42,352 nt of DNA from a virus. This document shows, piece by piece, positions 15,952 through 23,630 of the stretch; position 1 is the stretch's first letter; each line of letters starts with the position of its first letter. The translations under genes were made by a program, and so were the position numbers. The notes under the pieces are model-generated. The model saw only the letters and a program-made list of their open reading frames with translations, searched no databases and had not been told where the DNA came from. The stretch lies in IMG/VR virus record IMGVR_UViG_3300032073_000061, positions 1 to 42,352 of that record; one strand, written 5' to 3'.

Positions 15952-17547
15952 TTAATTCTTATCCAGTAACCATTCAATTGACTCATCATCTTTACCGACT
16001 TTCATTTGCCAAGGATTTCTGTCTCCAAATGTATTGTTTACACTATACCCTTGACCAAAACTTGAGTTACTTCCAATACCACCAAGTGCTAATTTGGTCA
16101 TTTCCATTCCCTCTTGTCGTAATCTTAGTGCTGTATCTCTTACCCACATTCCAATACAAAATGCCATTGTAAGGTCATCGTTGTATCCGTTTGCTGCTTC
16201 TGCTCTTGAACCATTCCAAATAAAAACAAATAGTTCGTCTAATAATCTTTGTGAATGTATTACTGGTGCTTTCTCTCTAAAGTAACTTTCCAGTTTTGAT
16301 ATAATCATTGGTCTTGTTTTTGCAGTTGTTGAAAAACCTGGTACCAGTTTATCTTTTCCTTTTAAGTCAAACCCTTGAGATAACTGCACTTGTGGGTCTA
16401 CAATCGTTAAATCTTTTGATGAATAATATAAATTCTTATACATTCTATCCACTGCTGGTTGTATCGCTGCCCATCCAACATTAGCATTCTCAATAATTAA
16501 TAATGCATCATTGTATTCTGTTGCTACATTTACCAACATATTACCATAGTCTTTAGTACCAACCATTCCTCTATACTCTGCTACTTGTTCCATAGACTCT
16601 ACATCAATTACATGAAATGCGGAAAAATCTTTTCCATCTCCTCTTGCTACATCAGCACAAATCATGTAATCTCTTGAATAATCTGGATATCCCCAAACCC
16701 AAAAGTTTCCATCAAATCCTTTTTTCTCTATTGGTTCTTTTACATGAGTTTGTTCATACCATTGAATTATTGTACCATCAACAACCGTATTACCAGAAGT
16801 AATAAAGTCACAATCACATTCTTGTGCTGCGTGTTTAGGGCCCAGTAATTGGTCTTGTTCATCTCTCCAACTTTGTTCTCTTTCTGGATGTAAATCCCAG
16901 TGTAATTTTATTGGATTGAACTCGTTTGTTCCTTCTATAGCACCAACCCAAGTCTTATGATAAAAGTTACCAACACCATTGGGTGTAGAAAGAACTATTG
17001 CACTTCCACCAGTTGATAGTGTAGATTGTGCTGATGCCCATATTGAATCAACATCCTTAATAAATGCTGCTTCATCAAGTATCAACAATGACAATGCTTC
17101 TGAACGACCTGCATCTCCACTACTACTTACTGCTTTTATCTGAGAACCATTGGAGAACTTTAACGATAATCTATTGTCTTCAAGACACTTTCCTTTTAAC
17201 CAACTTGGTAAGTTATCATGCATGACTCTTACTTTAGTAACAAGATTTTTTGCTACATCTTGTTTAGTTGCGATAACAAGAATGTTTCTGTCTTCTTGAA
17301 ATAACATCATCCACAATGAATAACCAGCAGTTAGAGTTGATATTCCCATCTGTCTTGCTTTTAGGATAACATTATATCTATTATCTTTTAATTCTCGTAT
17401 TGATTGTTTTTGAAACTCATATAAATGAAATGGTACTTTTCCCCTTACTGGATGTTGTATCTGACAATACTTCATCAAAAAATGTATAGGGTCAACTGCA
17501 CATTTCTTATATTCTTTTTGAATTAATAGTTTTAATTTATTGTCCAT
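15952..17547 (-). CDS. 17: Terminase large subunit gp17 (531 aa)
   Basis: DNA-packaging motor ATPase plus headful nuclease. The ATPase half shows a Walker A variant KARQMGIST (~63-71), Walker B LLILDEAAF, and the coupling motif STPNG. The nuclease half shows the RNase-H-like acidic positions ICADVARGDGKDFSAFHVID, LLIENANVGW, and NDDLTMAF. It is slightly shorter than T4 gp17 (610). I use the ATG at 17545-17547; a GTG one codon earlier is also in frame. The GGAAGAG stretch upstream of the start lies within the end of the preceding zinc-ribbon gene, which overlaps by 11 nt, so the two are coupled. Confidence 0.95.
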   Translation of the reverse strand: MDNKLKLLIQKEYKKCAVDPIHFLMKYCQIQHPVRGKVPFHLYEFQKQSIRELKDNRYNVILKARQMGISTLTAGYSLWMMLFQEDRNILVIATKQDVAKNLVTKVRVMHDNLPSWLKGKCLEDNRLSLKFSNGSQIKAVSSSGDAGRSEALSLLILDEAAFIKDVDSIWASAQSTLSTGGSAIVLSTPNGVGNFYHKTWVGAIEGTNEFNPIKLHWDLHPEREQSWRDEQDQLLGPKHAAQECDCDFITSGNTVVDGTIIQWYEQTHVKEPIEKKGFDGNFWVWGYPDYSRDYMICADVARGDGKDFSAFHVIDVESMEQVAEYRGMVGTKDYGNMLVNVATEYNDALLIIENANVGWAAIQPAVDRMYKNLYYSSKDLTIVDPQVQLSQGFDLKGKDKLVPGFSTTAKTRPMIISKLESYFREKAPVIHSQRLLDELFVFIWNGSRAEAANGYNDDLTMAFCIGMWVRDTALRLRQEGMEMTKLALGGIGSNSSFGQGYSVNNTFGDRNPWQMKVGKDDESIEWLLDKN

Positions 17548-18076
17548 CACTCAACTCTTCCCAAGTAATTTCATCACTTAGGTATTTATCAATATTAACA
17601 ATCTCTTTAGTTAGAGATTCAACAATTTCGGTTGGGTCTTGCATTCCCCATCTTTCTAAGTCACCACTCTCTTGTGCAATATCTTGGTCTTTTGAAACCA
17701 TATCAATATAACCTTTTAATTCTGCCTTTAAGTCTTTCACATAAGAACGCCTATAAAGTTCATCTTGTTCTTTTTCATATGCCTCCCATGTACCATCTAT
17801 TTTCATTTTGGTTTCTTTTTTTGACCAACACTCTAAACACATTTTGTATCTTGACCAGTATCTGTCATCTGCTTTCTTTTTCATTATACCTTTACATTCT
17901 GGGCAAAACCAAGGCATTCTCGCCTCTTGCATTATTTTTGTTAATGGTGACTCTATGGTCTTACCATCTCTACTTTCTACTTTCTTATCGCTTTCGTAAC
18001 CTACCATTACTCTCTTCTCAGGAGTTTCACCCCTAAGTATTGACTGTAAAGCCTTTTCTTCATGTTTTGTTGACAT
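17537..18076 (-). CDS. Zinc-ribbon protein at the small-terminase position (179 aa)
   Basis: The middle of the protein holds two Cys pairs, CPEC at 58-61 and CLEC at 80-83, separated by 18 residues with aromatic and Lys residues, a probable zinc ribbon for nucleic acid or protein contact. The flanks are helical and charged, with a coiled-coil-like C-terminal half (EIVESLTKEIVNIDKYLSDE). The gene overlaps the gp17 start, the place of gp16 in T4, and the length is close to T4 gp16 (164). T4 gp16 has no such cysteines in my memory, so the small-terminase assignment is positional. It could instead be a packaging accessory or regulator. Confidence 0.55.
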   Translation of the reverse strand: MSTKHEEKALQSILRGETPEKRVMVGYESDKKVESRDGKTIESPLTKIMQEARMPWFCPECKGIMKKKADDRYWSRYKMCLECWSKKETKMKIDGTWEAYEKEQDELYRRSYVKDLKAELKGYIDMVSKDQDIAQESGDLERWGMQDPTEIVESLTKEIVNIDKYLSDEITWEELSDGQ

Positions 18077-18081
18077 AACCT

Positions 18082-18333
18082 TTATTCCTCGTGATATAAA
18101 CTATATTGTTTCTTTCTTTTTTTCCAAGCCATTTTAAGTGCCGTTCTGTGTTTTTCAGACTTTGGTTTACCTCTCAAAGAGTTGGAAATCTTTTCTCTCG
18201 TTTTTTGAGTTACTACTCTTCCTTTTCTTGATGTTACATTTTTCTTTCTAAACTCAGAATCTTGCCACTTTTTTTTCATCGCTTTAGATGTAGCTTCGGA
18301 AATCTTCTTTTTTGTTTCCATTGAATGTGGCAT
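18082..18333 (-). CDS. NUMOD3-type DNA-binding small protein, possible homing-endonuclease remnant (83 aa)
   Basis: Very basic protein with two copies of the helical motif found as NUMOD3 in GIY-YIG and HNH homing endonucleases: METKKKISEATSKAMKKKW near residue 5 and TREKISNSLRGKPKSEKHRT near 45. The second copy has the usual ...RGKP.SE.H... form. No nuclease domain is present in the reading frame or its immediate flanks, so this is either a remnant of a homing endonuclease or a free-standing DNA-binding protein. It lies between the NMNAT-ligase gene and the zinc-ribbon/terminase pair, 5 nt from the latter. Insertion next to terminase genes is common for phage homing endonucleases. Confidence 0.65.
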   Translation of the reverse strand: MPHSMETKKKISEATSKAMKKKWQDSEFRKKNVTSRKGRVVTQKTREKISNSLRGKPKSEKHRTALKMAWKKRKKQYSLYHEE

Positions 18334-18342
18334 TATTATCTC

Positions 18343-20775
18343 CTATCTTGTATATCTAAATAGTCCCATAATTTGGTTAATAGGTGCAAAAGTTCCAGTA
18401 AATTTGTATAAATTGTTTTTAAATACAAATGTTATTCCCTCACTTGGAACAATAGCATCAAATCCACCGATACTATCTAATCTATCAAGTTGTGTTTTTA
18501 ACTTATTTATTACATTGACATCGTCTGATGCATTTATTTTCTTTATCAAACTATTCAAATCTTTTACCATAATTCTTGTTGACTTTGATGGATTTGCAGA
18601 TAAAAAGTTAGTCATGTTCTTCATAATCTCTGCACCCAATTCAAGAAATAATTTCTCAAATGGTTCCATGTTCTTTTTGTATAATTTAGTATGGTCTTGT
18701 TTATCAGTAGACAATACCCAATCTAAAAATTTAGGGTAGTCTTTTAATTCTTTTTTCATCTGTGGTATCTTATAACTCTTATCAAAGAATGCCCATCTCT
18801 GTACTAACTTTACCATAATATCATTTGTTATATGTGGAAAGTCTGAAGAGTTTGCTCCATTCAAAATATATTCCATCCACCATTGTTGATGATATAAAGA
18901 AACAACATCACTATCTTTCAAAGAAAACTCATTCTTTAATTTATTTACTTGACTAAAGTAATATCCTTTTCTTTTTGAGTAATCTGAAACTTTCGGAAGT
19001 TTAGTTACTGGAATATCAGATATAGTATATGTTTTTTGTACACTTTGATTTATCTGTTTTATCATTCCAGAAAGTTTATTTGCTGCACTTCTTTCATCTC
19101 CAACAACATTTCCTTTGTCATCATATTCTTTTACACCATGAAAGTATAACATTGACAATCCATATGGTATTACATTTACAGTCTTTGGATACATTACTTC
19201 AAGTGACATAAACTTAGTACCTTGTCCAAATATTTTATCTCTTTGTTTCTTATTTAGTTTACCGATTGCTTTTCCTAAATCTTTCATAGCAAAAAAGAAT
19301 GCGTCTTCTATATCACCTCTACCTGCGAACATATCTTTTATTCCAGATGCAGTTAAACTATTCTTTCCTGCATTCTTTATATGTCCTTTGTTTCTTGCTG
19401 CTCTAAGTCCACCATCTTTCCATGTGACCATTATGTTTTGACCATCAGTTTTTTCTCTTACATATTCAAGTTTACCTTGTAATGCTAAATCTACTAATTC
19501 TTTCATATCTCCGAATGTCATGTCTTTGTCATCAAACGGATGTGAAAGGTGTCCATATGCTCCACCCATAAGTAATAACTCCTTGTGTGTTTTATTGTGT
19601 GGTAAATAGGGTAATAAATCTTTTACTATTCCATATCGTTCTTCTATTGTAGTAACATCTTCTTTTGGTTCTACATTTGTTTTAGATTCGTCTTCTTCTT
19701 TTTTATTAAATGCTAATAGTTCATATCCTGCTTGAGTTGCTATTCCAGATATATGTTTTTTCCAAGTGGCATATGCTTGTGTTCCCTTATAGTCTGCTCT
19801 ATTAATCGGTGTTAATGCACCCGCTTTACCTGCTGGAAAGAAACTAACTGCATCAACATATACTGGGTGGTCATAAAAATCTTCCCTTCCTAATACAAAA
19901 TCTACTAATTGATATCCAATTCTTTCTGCTCTTCTTTTTGCAGATGCCATAAATGTATTATGACTTGGATACATAAAGGTTGGCCCGTCATCTGTTGCAG
20001 TAAGACCTTTACTTGATTCATTCATAAATGCATCAATTAGTTTATCGTTTAAAATTCTTTTTTCTCCATCTGTCTTGTCTATCTTTTTTGGAAAGAAACT
20101 TAGTTTTCTCTCAAACTTTTTCTTTAAAACCATATCAACTCTTTTATCATACTTTCCAAAAAGAGTCTTAAACATATTCTGTCTTGTCTTATCATCTAAC
20201 TCTTGACCTAAAAGTTTTCTTACTATTGTTCCAGAAATTAGTTTACCACCAATCTTTAATTGTAATGGTGATGCTACAATAACATATCCTTGATTTTCGT
20301 ATGTATCAAAATCTTTTGTTCCTTTGAAACTCTGAAAGTATTTACCACCCATTAACCTACTACTATCTTTTTCTCCTACTGCTACAACTAATATTGTAGA
20401 ATCTGAGTCATATTTATTTAAAATTTCTGATGGTGCATATGGATTCTTTACTTGAACTATTTGAGATGATGGTATTGAAAACATAGTAGTCATTATAACT
20501 TTTTTTTCTTTAAATCCTAATGGTGACCTACCAGTTTCAGTTTTATTTGATGTTGCTATAAAAACATTTTTCTTACCAAACTCACGAACAAGTTGAGAAT
20601 ATGAGTGATGATGACCTTTATGAAATGGTTGAAATCTTCCAGGGTATACAACTACTACATTGTTCTTTTTTAATTTTAATTCATCAAGTTTATTGAACGC
20701 TAATAGTTGAGTTTTCTTAGTCTCTTTACTAAGAATATCTTTAACTAAACTTTCTGTTAATACATTTAAACTCAT
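18343..20775 (-). CDS. Fusion of NMN adenylyltransferase-like domain and RNA/DNA ligase-type nucleotidyltransferase (810 aa)
   Basis: Residues ~38-195 form a Rossmann-type adenylyl/cytidylyltransferase: VVVVYPGRFQPFHKGHHH (HxGH at 52-55) and ISGTIVR at 180-186 match the NMN adenylyltransferase class (NMN + ATP to NAD). Residues ~398-810 carry ligase-superfamily motifs: motif I EKTDG with K442 as likely AMP-accepting lysine, RAARNKG (458-464), SLEVMYP (E526, motif III), EGITFVF (E779, motif IV) and LYKFTG (K791, motif V). A ~250-residue mostly helical insert separates motifs III and IV. Residues ~255-360 form a further domain I do not recognise. Whether the ligase half seals RNA or DNA, or only transfers AMP, cannot be told. 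The leader MSLNVLTESLVKDILSKE resembles other leaders here. A sigma70-like promoter lies just upstream. Confidence 0.82.
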   Translation of the reverse strand: MSLNVLTESLVKDILSKETKKTQLLAFNKLDELKLKKNNVVVVYPGRFQPFHKGHHHSYSQLVREFGKKNVFIATSNKTETGRSPLGFKEKKVIMTTMFSIPSSQIVQVKNPYAPSEILNKYDSDSTILVVAVGEKDSSRLMGGKYFQSFKGTKDFDTYENQGYVIVASPLQLKIGGKLISGTIVRKLLGQELDDKTRQNMFKTLFGKYDKRVDMVLKKKFERKLSFFPKKIDKTDGEKRILNDKLIDAFMNESSKGLTATDDGPTFMYPSHNTFMASAKRRAERIGYQLVDFVLGREDFYDHPVYVDAVSFFPAGKAGALTPINRADYKGTQAYATWKKHISGIATQAGYELLAFNKKEEDESKTNVEPKEDVTTIEERYGIVKDLLPYLPHNKTHKELLLMGGAYGHLSHPFDDKDMTFGDMKELVDLALQGKLEYVREKTDGQNIMVTWKDGGLRAARNKGHIKNAGKNSLTASGIKDMFAGRGDIEDAFFFAMKDLGKAIGKLNKKQRDKIFGQGTKFMSLEVMYPKTVNVIPYGLSMLYFHGVKEYDDKGNVVGDERSAANKLSGMIKQINQSVQKTYTISDIPVTKLPKVSDYSKRKGYYFSQVNKLKNEFSLKDSDVVSLYHQQWWMEYILNGANSSDFPHITNDIMVKLVQRWAFFDKSYKIPQMKKELKDYPKFLDWVLSTDKQDHTKLYKKNMEPFEKLFLELGAEIMKNMTNFLSANPSKSTRIMVKDLNSLIKKINASDDVNVINKLKTQLDRLDSIGGFDAIVPSEGITFVFKNNLYKFTGTFAPINQIMGLFRYTR

Positions 20776-20802
20776 TTTGGTTGTAAACCCCCAATCTATC
20801 TA

Positions 20803-20836
20803 TGTAAATATACGACATTTTGCCTATATATGTCAA
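20803..20836 (-). promoter_or_regulatory. Sigma70-like promoter of the NMNAT-ligase gene
   Basis: On the coding strand TTGACA (20836-20831) is followed after 18 nt by TATATT (20812-20807), and the TATATTTACA run continues the box seen elsewhere. The start codon is ~28 nt further. It is the only box in the window with a consensus -35, so this gene may be read by unmodified host polymerase early in infection. Confidence 0.55.
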
Positions 20837-20844
20837 GTCTTTTT

Positions 20845-21321
20845 TTAAACTTCAAGAGCTCTTCTAAACCAACCAAAATAGAACTTCTCTAAGTCTGGTT
20901 TACGAGTCACTAAATCAGCATAATACTTAACACGATAAGCACGAACTCTGTCTAATTCTACACCATCCATAGCTGCTATAGTTTTTGGCCCCATTCCACC
21001 ATCTACTTTTAGACCTGCTCCTTTAGCATTTGCTGCTCTTTGTAATATTTTGACTGCTCTTCCTCTACCTTGATTTACACACATATCAAAATAAATATGT
21101 CTTAGGTCTTCTGAAAGTGATTCTACTTTATTTCTATCCCAATAGTGTTCCTTGTAGATTTCTATTGCACCTTCTTTTGTTAAATTTTTTATGTCCACAT
21201 CTGGATGTGACCTTTTTGCTACTCCAAAATTTGTTTCGCCACCTGGGTCTTTTGGGTCATTTACATAACCACCCTCGTGGTGTAATACTACTTCTATTAT
21301 TTCATCAAAGTTTACTAACAT
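20845..21321 (-). CDS. GH108-type lysozyme/N-acetylmuramidase (158 aa)
   Basis: Peptidoglycan-cleaving enzyme of glycoside hydrolase family 108. The N-terminal motif HHEGGYVNDPKDPGGETNFG (14-33) is the family signature, with E16 as the likely catalytic acid. The C-terminal half (NAKGAGLKVDGGMGPKTIAA, then YYADLVTR) is the peptidoglycan-binding type-3 domain usual in this family. The length is typical. There is no signal peptide or membrane anchor, so release would need a holin (none seen here) or the enzyme acts from the virion. The start is an ATG preceded by GAGGA, 2 nt after the kinase gene's stop. Confidence 0.9.
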   Translation of the reverse strand: MLVNFDEIIEVVLHHEGGYVNDPKDPGGETNFGVAKRSHPDVDIKNLTKEGAIEIYKEHYWDRNKVESLSEDLRHIYFDMCVNQGRGRAVKILQRAANAKGAGLKVDGGMGPKTIAAMDGVELDRVRAYRVKYYADLVTRKPDLEKFYFGWFRRALEV

Positions 21322-21323
21322 AA

Positions 21324-22088
21324 CTATTTCCTCTTCTTAAGTATTTTCTGGTGTCTAATCCAATTTTTTCCTTTTGGATTTTTTGTTGGTTTTTTTACAA
21401 ACTTATCAATGTAAGTTTTTGCTAAGGAATCAAATTTCTTTTTTGCGTCATCTTCTTCTAAATGTTTTGAATTGTCAACAACAACAATATTTCCTTTAAA
21501 CAATCCTTGAAATCTTCCAATATTTTTTTGACATGCGTGCCAAGAATCGGTGACTAATTTTTTTGGTAACACTCTTTTTCTTGTATTATTTCTATGTAAT
21601 GCTATTTCCATAGAAGTATTTATAAAAACCATATAACAATCATATCCAATTCTTTCAAGTCTTGACTTATTATCTGCTATTTTTGCATAGTCATCACCAG
21701 TACCATCTATAATCATACCAAGTCTTCCGTTCTCGTATAGTCTCTGTCTTTCTTTTGTTAATGCTTTTGTGTAATCTCTTAATCCACTATGAACACCTTT
21801 AACTGGTTGGTCTGTCTTCTTATCAAACCCCGTTAAATCTGCAAACACTTCGTCTGGCATTGCATCCAACTCAGTTCCAAAACCAAATTTGTTTAGTGCT
21901 TTTTCAAATTCTGAATCATAGTTAACCATTTTTAAACCAGTGTATGATAGATTTATTTTCTTAGGTAAACCAAACAAACCTCTTGCTGCATATGTCTTTC
22001 CACTACCTGGTCCTCCTGCAAGAAATACTACTTTTAATATTCCCTTGTCAAAAACACCTTCGTTTAATAAATCTACTAATTTAATCAT
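21324..22088 (-). CDS. P-loop kinase, polynucleotide-kinase/zeta-toxin-like (254 aa)
   Basis: ATP-dependent kinase fold with Walker A GGPGSGKT at 25-32, an acidic IIDGTGDD segment near 126-133 and an Arg-rich lid (HRNNTRKRVLP, 165-175). This layout fits AAA_33 proteins such as T4 polynucleotide kinase's kinase domain or zeta-type kinases. No phosphatase domain is attached, so it would do only the 5'-phosphorylation half of Pnkp if it acts on nucleic acid ends. The substrate is not determinable. The leader MIKLVDLLNEGVF precedes the P-loop and closely resembles MIKLKELLNEKK of the 152-residue head-cluster protein, hinting at packaging into the capsid. A TATTTATA box lies ~23 nt upstream; the lysozyme and NMNAT-ligase genes follow. 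Confidence 0.75.
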   Translation of the reverse strand: MIKLVDLLNEGVFDKGILKVVFLAGGPGSGKTYAARGLFGLPKKINLSYTGLKMVNYDSEFEKALNKFGFGTELDAMPDEVFADLTGFDKKTDQPVKGVHSGLRDYTKALTKERQRLYENGRLGMIIDGTGDDYAKIADNKSRLERIGYDCYMVFINTSMEIALHRNNTRKRVLPKKLVTDSWHACQKNIGRFQGLFKGNIVVVDNSKHLEEDDAKKKFDSLAKTYIDKFVKKPTKNPKGKNWIRHQKILKKRK

Positions 22089-22111
22089 TACAAATCCCAG
22101 TTTAGTTCGTA

Positions 22112-22119
22112 TATAAATA
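22112..22119 (-). promoter_or_regulatory. TATTTATA box upstream of the kinase-lysozyme unit
   Basis: The coding strand reads TTTATATTTATATACG in the 46-nt gap between the last LamG gene and the kinase, 23 nt before the kinase ATG. It is an exact copy of the recurring box. Confidence 0.45.
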
Positions 22120-22134
22120 TAAACCTAACACCTT

Positions 22135-22917
22135 TTACACCCCATAAATTCCACGATTAGCATTGAAGTTCTGTCGTATTTCATCATGACTAAGAGCTTC
22201 TGCATAAATTTGTATTTGACCCATATATCCATTAAAGTCATTGGATACAGCAGTTGATGATGCTACGGTAGTTTGAGTTCCACCTATTATAAATTGAGAA
22301 GATGTAGCAGTAGCAGAATAACCGGTTGAAGAAGAATTATATGTACTTGAAAGGATTCCATTTTTGTAGAACTTTGTATTTGAACTTCTATCTGCTACCA
22401 CTGCTATATTTATCCATTGACCTCCGTTCCAAGTTGTTCCAGTCGTATCGGTATCATCAGAATGTAAACTTGATGCACCCATTTTTAAAAACATTTTATT
22501 GTTTGATGTATCATACCATAGATTCCAACCATCAACAGTTAGTCCCTTTCCTGCAGTAAATGGCCCTTGTTGTATCAATCCAAAATCATACCCAGTACCA
22601 CCTTGATTTGAGTACCACATTTGTATTGTAAAATCAGTTGAAGTACCAAAACTAAAATCACTATCTAATGCTCTCTTTGCAAAGTCATCAGTTCCATCAA
22701 AACTCCACCACCCATTTGTACGAGTTGTTGCTCCATTTACTACGGTAACATCATTTCCCCAACCACTCAAATCTACCATAGATGAATCTGATTCACCAGT
22801 CCAACAAGCATACTTAAACGGGTCTACATAAAATTTCATTTGAGTACTTCTATATACACCAGCACCACCACCTATGAATCTTCCTGAAGTACCCGTTCTT
22901 CCAATATTAATAGCCAT
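22135..22917 (-). CDS. LamG/concanavalin-like adhesion protein 1 (260 aa)
   Basis: Residues ~45-255 form a LamG-like beta-sandwich, a carbohydrate- or protein-binding jelly roll: WSFDGTDDFAKRALDSDFSF, FTIQMWYSNQ, WINIAVVADRSSNTKFYKNG and the family-typical end YMGQIQIYAEALSHDEIRQN followed by FNANRGIYGV. The N-terminus (GRTGTSGRFIGGGAGVYRS) is a Gly-rich linker that may attach it to a fibre. It is the last of three tandem paralogues, joined to the previous one by a TAATG stop/start overlap. The likely role is a receptor-binding tip or head decoration; which of these is not shown by sequence. Confidence 0.75.
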   Translation of the reverse strand: MAINIGRTGTSGRFIGGGAGVYRSTQMKFYVDPFKYACWTGESDSSMVDLSGWGNDVTVVNGATTRTNGWWSFDGTDDFAKRALDSDFSFGTSTDFTIQMWYSNQGGTGYDFGLIQQGPFTAGKGLTVDGWNLWYDTSNNKMFLKMGASSLHSDDTDTTGTTWNGGQWINIAVVADRSSNTKFYKNGILSSTYNSSSTGYSATATSSQFIIGGTQTTVASSTAVSNDFNGYMGQIQIYAEALSHDEIRQNFNANRGIYGV

Positions 22918-23630
22918 TATATCCCAAACGCTCCTCTTTCAGCGTTAAAGTTATATAAAAGTTCGTCTTCTGTTAACGCGGCATTGTATATTCTAAATAC
23001 TGCTATACCACCTTTATATCTTTCAGTTCCACTACTTCCTGCTAACACTCTTGTTGCTCCCGCTCTTATAGTACCACCTTCAGAAAAATCACCACTATCC
23101 ATTGTAGCAGTTCCTTGTGATACCATATTTACAAAAAACTCCACTTCATTAGCAGAATCATCTAACCTTATTGCTAAGTGATACCAATTATTTATTGATA
23201 ATGTACTTGAAGTGATTACTGCTACATCTTCACCAGAACCATCTGTTCTAAATCCAGCTCTGATTGTATTGGTCGTATCTCCCCTTTCAAATCCTGCTGA
23301 ATCATCAAAATTACCTAACATTATAATACTACCCTTTCCAGTCAAATCTGTTGGGTATACCCAAGTTTCCCAAGTCCAATTAGCATTAGGCAATCCTAAC
23401 GATACATTAGGAAAATCTATTTGACTTGTTCCACTATCACCAAACTGCCAATAATAGTTGTTCCATGCTACATCTTGAGCAGTACCATCTTCGTTGTTTC
23501 CACTTATGTCTTGAATAGTAGTAGAACCATTTGCATGAGAGTTTATATCTAATGCAGTATAATGTCTATAAAGATACTCTCGTATGACATGCTCACCACC
23601 TAAAAATATTCCACCTACATTTACTGGCAT
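22917..23630 (-). CDS. LamG/concanavalin-like adhesion protein 2 (237 aa)
   Basis: Paralogue of both neighbours. It begins MPVNVGGIFLGGEHVIREYL and carries a LamG-like sandwich: WTWETWVYPTDLTGKGSIIM, NNWYHLAIRLDDSANEVEFF and the end GGIAVFRIYNAALTEDELLY with NFNAERGAFGI. The C-terminal strand-helix motif (IYxxALSxDExxxNFNAxRG) is shared with protein 1. There is no signal peptide. TAATG overlaps couple it on both sides. The sequence has diverged strongly between the copies outside the fold signature, as expected for receptor-binding modules under selection. Confidence 0.75.
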   Translation of the reverse strand: MPVNVGGIFLGGEHVIREYLYRHYTALDINSHANGSTTIQDISGNNEDGTAQDVAWNNYYWQFGDSGTSQIDFPNVSLGLPNANWTWETWVYPTDLTGKGSIIMLGNFDDSAGFERGDTTNTIRAGFRTDGSGEDVAVITSSTLSINNWYHLAIRLDDSANEVEFFVNMVSQGTATMDSGDFSEGGTIRAGATRVLAGSSGTERYKGGIAVFRIYNAALTEDELLYNFNAERGAFGI

